Assembly (NCBI RefSeq): GCF_964340395.1
Contig: NC_135559.1
Span: 18,533,050-18,597,049 of the forward strand
Length of the DNA: 64,000 nt
Direction: 5' to 3'
Source: Glandiceps talaboti
Taxonomy: Eukaryota; Hemichordata; Enteropneusta; Spengelidae
The notes under the pieces are model-generated. The model searched no databases. It had not been told where the DNA came from and saw nothing but the letters and a program-made list of their open reading frames with translations. Below, one piece after another: positions 14,399 to 26,926 of this stretch. A program made the position numbers and the translations under genes. Numbering within the stretch: the first letter of the stretch is position 1; every line of letters begins with the position of its first letter.

Positions 14399-16277
14399 TT
14401 ACTGGTAAACCGTGCCCACGGTGTAATGTCAAACCAATCATCTCGTAGGTGAACGGAAAACAAAGCCAGTACAATCCATCACACAAATTGAACAAATTGT
14501 TTACGAGTTTTAGCCGAATATTTCAAATTCCCGGAACATGATACAGCTGTTCCATCAAAAGAAAGTGCCAACCTTTATTTTTACAATTTGTCATTTTTAT
14601 CATGCGTAGGGTGGTTTTTATTTACCCCGGCAATGCTCATCAATGTATCAAGGCTCTCACCAAATAGTTTTGGTTAAACTTTGTCAAATGTTTGTGTAGT
14701 TCGGTAAACATGGTATTCAAGATGGAATACGTCTTTAAACAATTTAGCATACCAACATTAATTGACAGGAATCAAGGCGAACCAGACGTCTGTGCTGACT
14801 TTTGCCAACAACTCTGTCATCTTCCTATATACCCTCATCACGTCGGTACCAAATTATGGGATATATGCGTCAGTCAGTCGAGCGCGGTGAGACATTACAT
14901 ATACATCTGCTAATATTCTATGGTGATCTATGATATCATTACATTCACGATTGCTAGGGCCCTACTGCATGATAAACCCACCTCCACCCCCGCCCCCACC
15001 CCCAATCCCAATCCCAATTAAGTTATCATTTTGCAGTAATTTTTCGATAAATGATTCATCTTGCATCACCAAAATCATCTCGTACAACCGAGTTTATAAA
15101 CTACTGCATACTTCCAAGCTAGATTCTTTTAGTATACGCTGTATGGTTTACTCGTCGAACTGGACCATCAATCACCCAGACTGACAATCAATCAATCAAT
15201 CAATTATATTGCCAATTATCGCTGACTCAAAGAAAATTTTCAATATCCCTTTAAAAATATACATTGACATTTATACGTAAATTCGAAATTTTTCCATGGC
15301 ATTTGTCAAGGTATAGTTTCCTATTGTAGGTTTCTTAAAGGTATAAACTCATCATGCATGACACTGTACACAATAGACACTCAGACTGCATCGTCGTAAA
15401 ACCATAGCTCTTTTACGGCACCGTCTAATATGAAACCATCAAGAGATGTCACAGAAGAAGAGGAAAACGTCTGGTTTACGAGAACGTCAGACTAACGATA
15501 TTCAATATCGGTACAAAAGTTCGACCGTTTGCAGAGAGGGCATACATTTCTGGGGAGCTTTTAGAGCTTTTTTGACACGTTTACGAAATCAAACGGATTG
15601 GCGTTTTCATCATTTGTGGCTTAGACGGTATTGGATGCAGATAAGACTTGCCAGGTATATATCGTGTAGTTGAACTCTCCAGAGAAAAAAATACTTGTAT
15701 CTGAAAGTTGTCGACAAATAACGAATGACACCTGTTGGTGATGGACGTCACGTGACGATTACGTAATCAATGCCAGTGCAAGTAAATTTACTAACACTCT
15801 AGTACAACAAAGCTTGAAGGAGTTGGGAATCTGTTCGAATCCCAAAGCTTTAATTATCTCATCTGTGTCACTATATAGGGTGAACAGACCAGTCTGAACC
15901 GCCCTTTATTTGATCACGAGTACAACTTTTACAAAAGCAAGCTTAGGGTACATATTATTAGTCAGAGGACATAACTTAGAGTGAACCATACTGATGTATT
16001 AGGAAACAGTCTTCACGCGAGGACCGTGACTTTTTCCCATTCATTATTTCCAGTTTCAATTTTCACGTACACAGGAGGAGTAAATGAAAACAATGACGTC
16101 ATCATGCAATTGTCCTTTATGATTTTGTCTTGATATGTCATATAGCAATATTAATAATTTTATTATCGCAACGTTGACAGTTATGTTAAGTATTAGAAAT
16201 GTATTATGTGGTCTTCATGTAATGTCAGTGAGAACAATATATGTATATGTTTCAACAATTGACAATTGATGTTGACG

Positions 16278-16278
<1 letters not shown>
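14399..16278. other. Intergenic stretch, no gene recognised
   Basis: Contains a poly-C/CCA-rich tract at about 14978-15003 and a short (CAAT)n at 15183-15203. A possible decayed transposon word is listed under rejected items. Otherwise single-copy. Confidence 0.45.
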
Positions 16279-16332
<54 letters not shown>

Positions 16333-16413
16333 CCGTATGTATGTATGTATGTATGTATGTATGTATGTATGTATGTATGTATGTATGTATGTATGTATGT
16401 ATGTATGTATGTA
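16279..16413. repeat. (CT)n followed by (TATG)n microsatellite
   Basis: About 50 bp of CT is followed by CCGTCCG and about 80 bp of ATGT tetranucleotide. Confidence 0.97.
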
Positions 16414-17549
16414 TATCCCTCTCCCTCTGTCTGTCGCCCTCTGTCTCGGTATGTCTCTCCCTCTGTCTCTTCCTTTAACCATCCGTCCTAAGGCTTCCCT
16501 CCTATCACCAATCAATCTCTTCTTCAACAATTCGCCAAATTGAAAAGATGGTGTGATGACGTCAAACTTGATCCAATTTCTCATTGAAGTAAGCTTAGTG
16601 ACGACCTCATTGTGAATAGTCGAAATCACAAAAAAAAACTGACATCGACATCTTTTTTTCATTTGTGTTTCAAACATGAATTTGATAATCTACCTACTAA
16701 GAAGTTGTGGTGACGTTTCCAATTGTACATTTATGATTATGTTACACTTTTCAAATTAAAAGAATCCATTGAAAGGAAGGGAAATATCTCTATGAAGCAA
16801 CATCTGCGATAGGATTAGAGATTCAAAAAAAAACATTCCATTTTTTTGAAGTAACAATTACAAGGCAAAAAATCAATGATAACACGACATCCTATTACTA
16901 CAACACTGGTGTTAATAGGATCGTGGACTTACTGGACAATGGGTCTCACATTATGACGTCAGCTGTCAATCAATGAAGGTGAAAGGTCATTTGAAAACGG
17001 ATCACCTCAGTCAAACCCTATCCTGAATGCAGAGAAATGTGTTACTGACAACATCGGAAAAGTGATCACCTAAAAACACAATTTCCACATTTTGACGAGA
17101 GTCACATATGTCTTTATAAAAAATAACATTCCGGAATATTCAGCCGAATGTGGTCCGGATTGTAAGCCAACTAATTGTAGGCTATACATACTTGTATTAA
17201 TAAAAGTATGTATTGTTAAAAATAAAAGGCTTTCGATAGGTCATTCCATACTCATTCAAAATAAAAGAATTTCATTACCATGGAAACTATGTGTCAATAT
17301 ACTTTATTGTATCAATTGATGTTCTGTGTTGAGAAGACTACAAGGTCCACGGCTGCTTATAAAAATGGACTCCCTGGGGTATACATATAGAGCTGGCTCA
17401 ATATACAATCGTTTATCATATGGTCTTAAATTGTATCATTTTTGACACCCTAAAAGTGTTTGCTCGCCCGTGGACGAGATTATGTCCGTATGGGGTCCTT
17501 CTCATGTGTCATTGACCCTCGTAGATGTGTTCGTTTTATACTGCCTTTA

Positions 17550-17861
17550 GCAAATTGCTACATTTGATCGTCTGGCTTGACAAAATTTGTAGTACAATTG
17601 TTACTTTTTAATCCTTTTAAGGGCCCGAATCACTTAAAAAGTAGCTAAACCAAAACTAAATGTACCAACTTGAATGTTGGTAAGATTTTTGTCGCCCCAG
17701 ACGATAAAATGTAGCAGTGTCGATTAGATTTTTGTCGCCCCAGACGATACAATGTACCAATGCCAGTTAGATTTTTCTCGGCCCAGACGATAAATGTAGC
17801 AATGCTATTTTTTGTCGATCCAGACGATAAAATGTAACAATTTTAGTAAGATCTTTGTCGA
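17550..17861. mobile_element. Foldback repeat element, CGTCTGG family, copy 1
   Basis: One plus-oriented unit (GCTACATTTGATCGTCTGGC, 17557-17576) is followed by about 100 bp of unrelated sequence. Four inverted units then follow between about 17680 and 17861, each containing CCAGACGATAAAATGTAGCA or a close variant, spaced 40-45 bp. The same unit forms the long array at 48770-49596 and a second small element at 46413-46745. The arrangement of + unit, spacer and - units recurs at all three places. Confidence 0.7.
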
Positions 17862-20030
17862 ACGTTCTGTTTCAGACTACCTGACTTCCGTTGTATAACC
17901 GTTGACTAATAAAATGGAATAGTAAATATTAACTAGAATCGTCATATTTGTGTTATGTCCGACGTATTTCTGATTTCGTATCAAGTATCCACGCACTGTG
18001 TGTGGTAGAGCTCAGTACAGTAGCTGTAATGAAAAAACTACTCTTTATAGTAGAGGGGTGGGGTGGTCTTACACACACACACCTTGTCTCACTTTAGACT
18101 ACTGCAGACATTAGACGGTATAATACACATTGATTGCCTCTTCTCACAAGATGTGTCGACTTATTGTGAACACCAGCCCATCAAGACACTTCAACGTCAA
18201 TTAATCTATCCATACAACAAATCAATTAATTGACAAATGGCCCGGAAAAACTACTTAACTTAATTTGTCTACGAATGGACACTGTGGATGTCCTTACAAT
18301 TGCAGATTTTTTTTCCAAAATGGGGTCTGCGACATTCACTAAATACTTGAATCGATTGAGTTTGATATACATACACTTTTAGACCCAATTTTGACACAGC
18401 CGTGCTCCGAGATATTACGTTCTGAATAGAACACTTACTAAAGGTGTACAGTCATATTAACTTTAAATTGTAGCCAATTCTATACCTCCCCACAGGCCAA
18501 TAGGAAAGCTTATCCGTCAGAACATTTTCCGTCAGTAGCGACTCTCTAAGACGTGTTTGTTGAATTGATCCTCGGGCGAGCACTTGCCTTTCAGTTCAAA
18601 TAAGATGATTACAAACGCGCAATCGATGGGCACAACAGGTATTGTTCAAGGGGGTTCTCTCCTACTACGGTAAAATCGAAACGGCTTTGAAATTCAAGTA
18701 AAGTGGCGAGTCTCAAAGACACTTAAGTCAATTCTCTGCTATTTGGCTAAGATTTTTCCGTCAAATTGGATTATACGTATGCGAATTCTAAAGAACATTT
18801 TGTACCCATTGAGGTGTCTTTACTGTAGCTTTTCATAATGGATTCGGCCCCGTATTGTTTTGGGATTAACTATATCACCAGCTGCTCGATCATTTTCCGC
18901 TTCGTCTGGTTCAAATGATGTTACATCCATATCAAAAACCATCATCAGTCAGGGAAGAACCCCACCGCTTGCCCTTAACTTATCCAATCTCGTTGTTCCA
19001 AAAACAGTACTTCATACCCTCAAATATTCTCTCGATGATGCATCTGACAAATCATGAGCCATATATAAATATATATTCTGTAATTTTATGTTGAGTGTAC
19101 CAATATTTTTTTAAAGAGTTTTCTATTTTTATTATATCATATCGCACTGCCACATGTTGCGATGCGCTGATTTAGCGATTATGTAGTTCGATGCCAATTA
19201 TACTAGCACGCCGAACACTAGGCCGGCTGTCAAACCAAATAACCGGGTTTAGTATTTAGAAGCATATAGAGCGAGGAACTATGGTTAGAGACTTGTGGAG
19301 ACCTGGGACAACCGGGTGACGGGGTCGATTATACCAGGATCGGTTGCAGACACAATACTGTAGAGATAAACGTTATTTGAAGTTTTAGGATACATATGTA
19401 TGTAGGTACCCATATATATAATAATAAATTGTTCATATTGAAATCTGTAGCATGTAACTCCGTAAATTATGTAGCAACTTGAATTTTTCGCATTGCCTTG
19501 GTTTTTAAAAAAAGGACGCGGATGATGTCTGGTGCGGGGATGGGGTGCGGTGGGGTGGGGGGTGTAAGACATCATATTGCCCGACTCATGGTTACAACGA
19601 TAATCCATAATTCAAAGGAATCACAATATGCAGTACATAGAAAAAATCTGACCAAGTTATTGATAGATTGGCGGACTATTAAACAAATAAACGAACAAAG
19701 AGCACGATTTTGTCCGAACATCTGCATGTATTTGCTAAGAACTCAGACCACTAAAAAGATTTTTTTTTGTTAGTGGTCTGAGCTACAAAGAGGCATTTCA
19801 GAGGTTTTTCTAGGACACTGTTTTCCTAAAAACAAACTTTAATATGAAGTCACGAATGAAGGTATAAACCCATAAGCAGACTACCCAAACAAATCAAGCA
19901 AACTAACGAATTGGCAATACAGACGGTGTAGATATCGTGCGATTTACAAAAACACAAAGAAAGCTTTTTCTTTAAGTTTGAAAAAGCGTACAATGATCAA
20001 TATGAGAACAGCCAAACGGACAAATGCAAA
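17862..20030. other. Intergenic stretch, nothing recognised
   Basis: Single-copy AT-rich sequence; no splice-bounded conserved frame was seen. Confidence 0.45.
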
Positions 20031-20252
<222 letters not shown>

Positions 20253-20904
20253 AAACAGGCACGACAAGCAGGCAGGCAAGTAGATAGTTATTGATATCTA
20301 GCAATTGCAAGCGCAGTTGTCTCTGGAAACATACGATTGTTCCTTGTTTATTGAGACGGTGTTACAAAACAAAGTTGTCTTTAGAAAGTTACATCAAGTC
20401 ACCCAATGGGTTCACGTGTACTTTAAAAGGATAGATTTTTTAATAGGGTTGAACACCTTTTTTATGGTCCAACGAATTTCTTATATGTACTTTTCACTTT
20501 TACTAAATTACTTACAGAGAAAGCGAATAAACCGTAATGAAAAATTCAAATACTCTTTAGCAAACTATTCCCATATGTTGACAGTAAAATGGTTGAAATC
20601 GACATCCCAAAGGCATGAAATATATTACACCGCCACTTCTTTACAATTAAACCACGTTGATTGATTGGTCTAATTCTGACGATTGTCTGTGAAACTGAAA
20701 GCAATCTACACACAACAAAACATAATAAAAACGCTATCGATAATAATGTGAGCAATTTCGCCTGAAAACATATGAATAATTTGTAAGGATATAAACACGT
20801 AATTGATTTCACTTTTTGTAACAAAAAAGCAATATTTTCATAAAAAGACGGAATATTGTTTAGTATTTGCTAAGAAATAAATGATAGGAATCGTTGATGT
20901 GTGA

Positions 20905-21390
20905 ATTAAGAATGTGTTTATTTCACAACAATGAGGGAAAGATATGTAAAGAGCAGATTGAGAATACATAATTTACTAGGCTAGAGAGGTCTTGTAAAAT
21001 TGTGTTTATCACAACGAAGAAGGGACATGAAAAAGTTTGATACATTTTTACTAGATGAGAGGAGCCGTAAAAGTCTTAAGTTTGAGAATGCCCTGAGATG
21101 GGGGTGGGGGTGGGGGGCTTGTAAAATGTGTTTATCACAACGAAGGATAGACATCAAAAAGTTTGGCGACATTCTACTAGATAAGAAAGGCCATCGTCTT
21201 GTAAAATTGTGTTTCATGATTTAACCACAACGAATGCAAGATATTAATAGTCAAAACACTGAGTTTGATAATAGTTTACTGGTCTCAGATTAGAGCTCAG
21301 ATCACTATAGAGAATTAGAGGGGGTTGTAAAATTGTGTTAATTTCACCAAATCGAATGAAAGATATATCAAAAAGAGTTTAAGAAAATGT
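20905..21390 (+). repeat. Degenerate long-period repeat (GTAAAATTGTGTTTATCACA)
   Basis: The word TTGTAAAATTGTGTTTATCA, followed by CAACGAA and an A-rich tail, recurs near 20994, 21120, 21198 and 21326; a weaker copy (TGTGTTTATTTCACAACAAT) sits near 20912. Spacing varies from 78 to 128 bp, so this is an old, irregular tandem family rather than a clean satellite. Confidence 0.65.
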
Positions 21391-23988
21391 TTCTGATTCA
21401 GTGCGATTAATTGCTATGGATGCTTTCGGAAGGAATTAACGACTGGTACCATTTTAACCTCCACTCCACCGCAACCCCACCACATCCCACCCCACCACAC
21501 CCCCTTTAACAAAGAAATGTTGTCACTGGCTAAAAACACTTCCAAAATGTAATTGAAAATTGGACTTGCGGACTCAATTTGTTGTTTAATGTGGCATACG
21601 ATTGAATTGAGACATCTTTCTCGGACCGTGTCCACGTCAACATCTGTACTATCAATTAATAATTGGACAACTGCGATACAATTGTCGAGGAGATCGATTG
21701 TCATAACATTGCACTCGAATGAAACAAACACAATAAAACGGAGTAATCTATCTTACAATTGTTACAATATTGTAAGGAAATCCACATCAATAAATCACGT
21801 GATTGGGACGATTTTACGGTTGTCGATTTCAGTATTGTGGCCGATAAACGGCGAGACTCGTGAATATATGGTATTGACTTTGGCTTTGACATGATGTGAA
21901 AAGTACAATTGTTTTGTTGTTTAGAGTTTTATCTCCTGTCTGCCTACATATAATACTTTTTTGAATGTATGGCGTGTAAAAAGACTACATTCCTTCAGTA
22001 TGCTGCGTAGTAATCACAAATTCAGCTGTAGGGACGATCGCACATTGTCGTAAAAAAATCGTACCGTTCTCTCAACAAACGTTTACAAAGTATTCCACTA
22101 TGAACACAGAGTTCTATGCTACAATAACTGTAGCTGAGAAGATAACCCCCCCCCCCCCCCCGCCAACGTTTTGGAGGGGATTTTTGCAACATGGCGATAT
22201 GCAGAATTTGTTGTAACAGGAGCAGTAACGGTAACACGAAGGAAGTACAAATACATACACCCAAAATACTTGCTATTGTTCGTTCTTATCGACAGAGAGG
22301 GTATTATCTATAATTTACTCTGAAGTGTCAGTGTCTGTTATTATTCCATTAGGGTGGTTGGGGGACTTTTTGTGTCCACGGATAATTTCGACTTTGTGAT
22401 TTACTGCAGGTGATACTAAATAGGATGGGGTGGGGGTGGTGGGGTGAAGTACTATAAACAAGTACATATGTTTCGTAATGGGTAGCTATAGCAACTAACA
22501 TTGATATAATACAATACACTGTGGAAGCTTAAAATAGCTCCCCTTGAACAGTTGGGTAACTGACAAATGTATTTACATGGATTAAGAACTACTAAATTTC
22601 TAACCCCCCCCCCCCTCTTCAGATCAAAAGGGATACCCTCTCCCCCCTTAGTAATGGCGACATGACGAAAGAAGCACACTGAGAAAAGTTATAAGATCAT
22701 CACATTCGACACGATATCAGATAAAAAAATGAGGCGGCGTTGTATTTTCATAATAGTTATTTATTCAGAAACAACTCGTGCACTGAGCTGAAACGCCGAC
22801 ACCTGGTACATGAATAAATTAATTTAATAAGAAGTCTGCGTAATGTACATGTTGATGTTGGGAACAAAGACCTCATGAAAGTGATCGACAGACCACAATA
22901 AAAAGTCGAATGTACACGTTCTTTTCAGGATCAGCTCTAATTCACGGCTCTGTTTACTCCAACATCTCATAAACAAACAAACCTTTCCATAAATTGCATT
23001 TAACTATTGAATTGTGTCGAATAATTGGTGTGAAATATAGTTTACTGCCGGAAGGCAAGTTTTTTAAATATATATATCAATTTGGATTCTGATGCTTTAT
23101 GCCACAGCGTGAGGCTGAGTCCGCCATGACAGTTTTTCCCACTCTCAACAAATTACTAAGTATGACGTTTATTGCGAGATTAGTTATTAATATTATTGCA
23201 TATAAAGTTTTAGTGACGCTTGGGAACACTGAAAAAAATGAAAAGTTCCCGAGTTGCACACAATGTTTAGAGTTTTTTCTCAAAAACTTTTGTCTTAAGA
23301 TGTAAGTTCTGTTACATACGTAATAGTAAGTCTCCTATTTGCAATATCAAAGTTCATCTTAACAAGTTGAGACTTTCTCGACGTCCACAGGCTTTCTTTC
23401 AAGCTGCACTAGCTGTTCCTGTGTTATTTTTCTATCAGACGACCAACATTGTATGCACTGAAAATTGTTTAAAATATCAATACTTAGAAAGACTATACAT
23501 GTCAATTAGTGGTCGACTTTATCCAAGTGTAGCTAAGAGCTCGAGTAACGTGTTGAAATGTGGTCACTTTGATGAGCGTCCATTTTAGGGTTCGAACACG
23601 AAAATCAATTTGACTAGATTCATTATGTAATATTATGTGTACAGCTACACAAATACGTTTACCCAGATATGATTCACTTGTTCAGGGGGTACAGTATTAC
23701 AAGTAAGGCAATATATCCTAACAAAACAGTTTCTATATAAACATCCCAGTTGTACCTAGTGCAGCTTTCATAATACCTTCGACACTTTCAAAGTTAATGA
23801 TTTTGAAACAAATCATTCATAGAATATCTTAAATTAATTCCTTCGCAATGATTCCTGAAAATCATTCCAATCTTATTGAAAGTGACAACTTCTGGTCTTA
23901 TTTGGCAGAAATTGTCGTGAGAAAAATTCGCCCCCCAATTTCGGCGGGAAAAGCTGAATATTCCTCCATTTTCGTCAGAAATTGAATG
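21391..23988. other. Arx 3' flank, no gene recognised
   Basis: Single-copy sequence with short poly-C runs at about 22147-22161 and 22605-22615. No conserved frame was identified. It could contain the end of a longer Arx 3'UTR. Confidence 0.45.
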
Positions 23989-23994
23989 TTTATT
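23989..23994 (-). terminator. Candidate Arx poly(A) signal
   Basis: TTTATT on the + strand is AATAAA on the Arx strand, about 125 bp past the stop codon. It is the first canonical hexamer noticed downstream. A longer 3'UTR is possible. Confidence 0.4.
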
Positions 23995-24119
23995 TAATCT
24001 ATCAATTTTTCACCGAAAATTTGTTGAATACAAAGAAATTTAATGTCTTTAAGTTTGTGAGAAAATGTGTTTTTATGTCAGAGTTTATTGCAACACTATT
24101 ATCTTGTTAATTATCTTGA

Positions 24120-24605
24120 TCACGAGCAGACAGTGTTTGTTTTACCAACGTCCAACAATGCGGCATATTCCTTGGCCCTCATACGAAGTTGTGCAATACT
24201 GGATGTTCTCCTCTCTTGTGGATTAGCAACCTGTCCAAGTAAACCACTTTGATTGACAAACGGATTGAAAGTCGGTCTCAACGTTGGGTGGAAATTAAGA
24301 AGGGCGTCTCCGCTCGAAGAACGGGGAAATATTGGTAGTGATCCCGACAGGTGATTCGATAACATTCCCCCCGGCAGTAGACAGTTGTTCAGTGTCCCAG
24401 TCAATTTAAACATATTTGCAGCCGGTGTCTGAGACAAGCCTAAAGTTGGCTCCCTGGTTGCGAATCGGGTTATTGTCGGATGATCTGAAAACCCATGAAG
24501 GCTGTGTAAGGACGGTGTCTGTGGCAAGGGCAGTGAATTCGTACTCGGCGTACCTTGTGCTTTTTCTCGCTTTCGCCATTTAGCTCGTCGATTTTGAAAC
24601 CACAC
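24120..24605 (-). CDS. Arx: Arx last coding exon: homeodomain helix 3 and OAR motif
   Basis: The acceptor TTGTACAG precedes GTG TGG TTT CAA; the frame runs to TGA at 24122-24120. It encodes homeodomain positions 47-60 ([14 protein letters not shown]), a Ser/Pro/Leu-rich stretch of about 115 residues and the OAR motif about 30 residues before the end. In human ARX this region is split by a further intron; here it is one exon. Confidence 0.95.
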   Translation of the reverse strand: MWFQNRRAKWRKREKAQGTPSTNSLPLPQTPSLHSLHGFSDHPTITRFATREPTLGLSQTPAANMFKLTGTLNNCLLPGGMLSNHLSGSLPIFPRSSSGDALLNFHPTLRPTFNPFVNQSGLLGQVANPQERRTSSIAQLRMRAKEYAALLDVGKTNTVCS

Positions 24606-26278
24606 CTGTACAACAAAGATTAAAAGTGGAGAATAGTTAGATGGTCCATAATATAATTTTAGCGAAACATAAATAACTTAGCAACACACCAGAATGCTAT
24701 AAATAAGGCTATATAAACACACGTAACCATCCGGACGTATTAAAAAAGTCACTAAAATATTCCATGACAATAATCTTTCTAAGTCAATATTTTAGCTCAG
24801 TTGTTCAGTTCTTTATAATACTTAATCATTAAATTGTTCAGCTAAAGTTGAGTAATTTTCAATTTCGGCACTGGCTCCGTAACAAAATTAGATAAATATT
24901 TGAGTTCTATTTCATCATCTTGAGGGAACGACAATTTGTAAAGGCGCCAAAATTTGCGCTCTCTAATTGACTTGGCAAATATGTTCAATAAATGATATGT
25001 AAATGATATGTAAATGATATGTAAATGTCTGCAACGGTTGCACGTACTCTGACCAATTCTGAAGATTTCCACTGTTCGACGGAAACAAGGAGACCTTTTT
25101 TTTTTTTTTTTTTTATCTCAAATCAAGAACTTTCATATATGCTTTTCCTTTTGCCTCACTAAACGAATTAATGATTTTTAAATTTTCGAGAAGAAACTTA
25201 AGCTTATAAAAATTGACGTCTGTTCATTTCAGTCGTTAGACATTTTGGTACATAGTAAAACCAAATAATTTTTATTGGTTACATGTAGCGGCCCTGAGTG
25301 TAATTTGTAATGGTAAAAATACGGAGAAAGGTTCTGTTATTTTTTCGAAAAGGGGGAACTTGAGTTTTGATTTCTTTTGATTTCATTAATTTGGCCTTTA
25401 AATTAGATAGTCGTATTTCAAATAGGAACAATTGTTGTTTTAACTAGGGTAATACCCAATCGGAATTCCTTCTATTGGGAAGACAATTTGTTAAGACTAG
25501 AGCCTCCGCCACAAAGACACTAAATCCTACCACCTTTGTCCGAATCCGACTAAGAAACCGAAATCGTAATTTGCCGCCTTTGTAAGAATCCAAATGATAA
25601 CATTCGAACACACGCGCAGACGTTTTCGTTGCGGAAAGTCTATTCCCGCCTTTCAACTTGTTGTTTGTGGTACATGCCCGCGCAAAATCAGATCCGCAAA
25701 TCCTTGCTATGTGACTCATTGAGGGTAAAAATTGGCTTTTATCGCCAACAGAATAGTACGTATTTACACACTGTTCACGTCTTGTCTGAGCTGGTCGACA
25801 TCTTGCCTATCACAACAAATGTCTCGTTCGCTTACAAATCGCAAAGAAAACAGAATGACAAATCCGTACGTAGAACACTACCCAACAACTAAACAAGCTT
25901 TCACTTCGTTAATGAAATCTAAATATTGTCATCCGAGATCTGTTACAGAAATAGTTTTGGGGGTTGACTGCACCTTTAGGGCATCGGAACATCCGCACTG
26001 GCACGGAATTTAAAACGTAAGCAGCGTGGACGTAAAAGAAAACACTCCAATTTACCCCCTGGGACGCCAATATCAACTTAAAAAAAGACGACATTTATTA
26101 TTCACGGATACACGATTTATCAGTGTTGCTAGAACTAGAACGGTCCTATTAGCTTCAACCACTCATCCAAGAAAGCATTTATACCCCGTTATGGACACAG
26201 ATACATTCATCCGTCCGTCCGTCCGTCCGTTCGTACATACATACATACATACATACATACATACATACATACATACAT

Positions 26279-26313
<35 letters not shown>

Positions 26314-26336
26314 TACATACATACATACATACATAC

Positions 26337-26397
<61 letters not shown>

Positions 26398-26418
26398 TAC
26401 ATACATACATACATACTT

Positions 26419-26467
<49 letters not shown>

Positions 26468-26697
26468 TACATACATACATACATAATGGGAGCTAGACAA
26501 ACAAACGGGCTGACAAATTAATTATTTTAGACTTACTTGGACTCGTGCCTCCGTCAGATCCACCCGCAATGCCAATTCTTCCCTGCAAAAATTGAAAATA
26601 GAAAACTCAGTTAGGATATATTATAATTTAGCCATCAGTTCATATGAATATATCGAATAGATGATATAACACCTAGGATAACAATTATTGTTTTACA

Positions 26698-26728
<31 letters not shown>

Positions 26729-26872
26729 ATGCATGCATGCATGCATGCATGCATGCATGCATGCATGTATGTATGTATGTATGTATGTATGTATGTATGT
26801 ATGTATGTATGTATGTATGTATGTATGTATGTATGTATGTATGTATGTATGTATGTATGTATGTATGTGCGA

Positions 26873-26926
<54 letters not shown>

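Noticed and set aside
15446-15673. Open frame with TVCREGIHFWGAFRAF, reminiscent of a transposon-associated VCR..F motif
   Set aside because: Only a short word matches, there is no flanking domain in any frame, and no element ends were found.
15820-15856. CTGTTCGAATCCC, which looks like a tRNA box B
   Set aside because: No box A or cloverleaf can be folded upstream; it is part of a local TTGGGA/TCCCAA hairpin.
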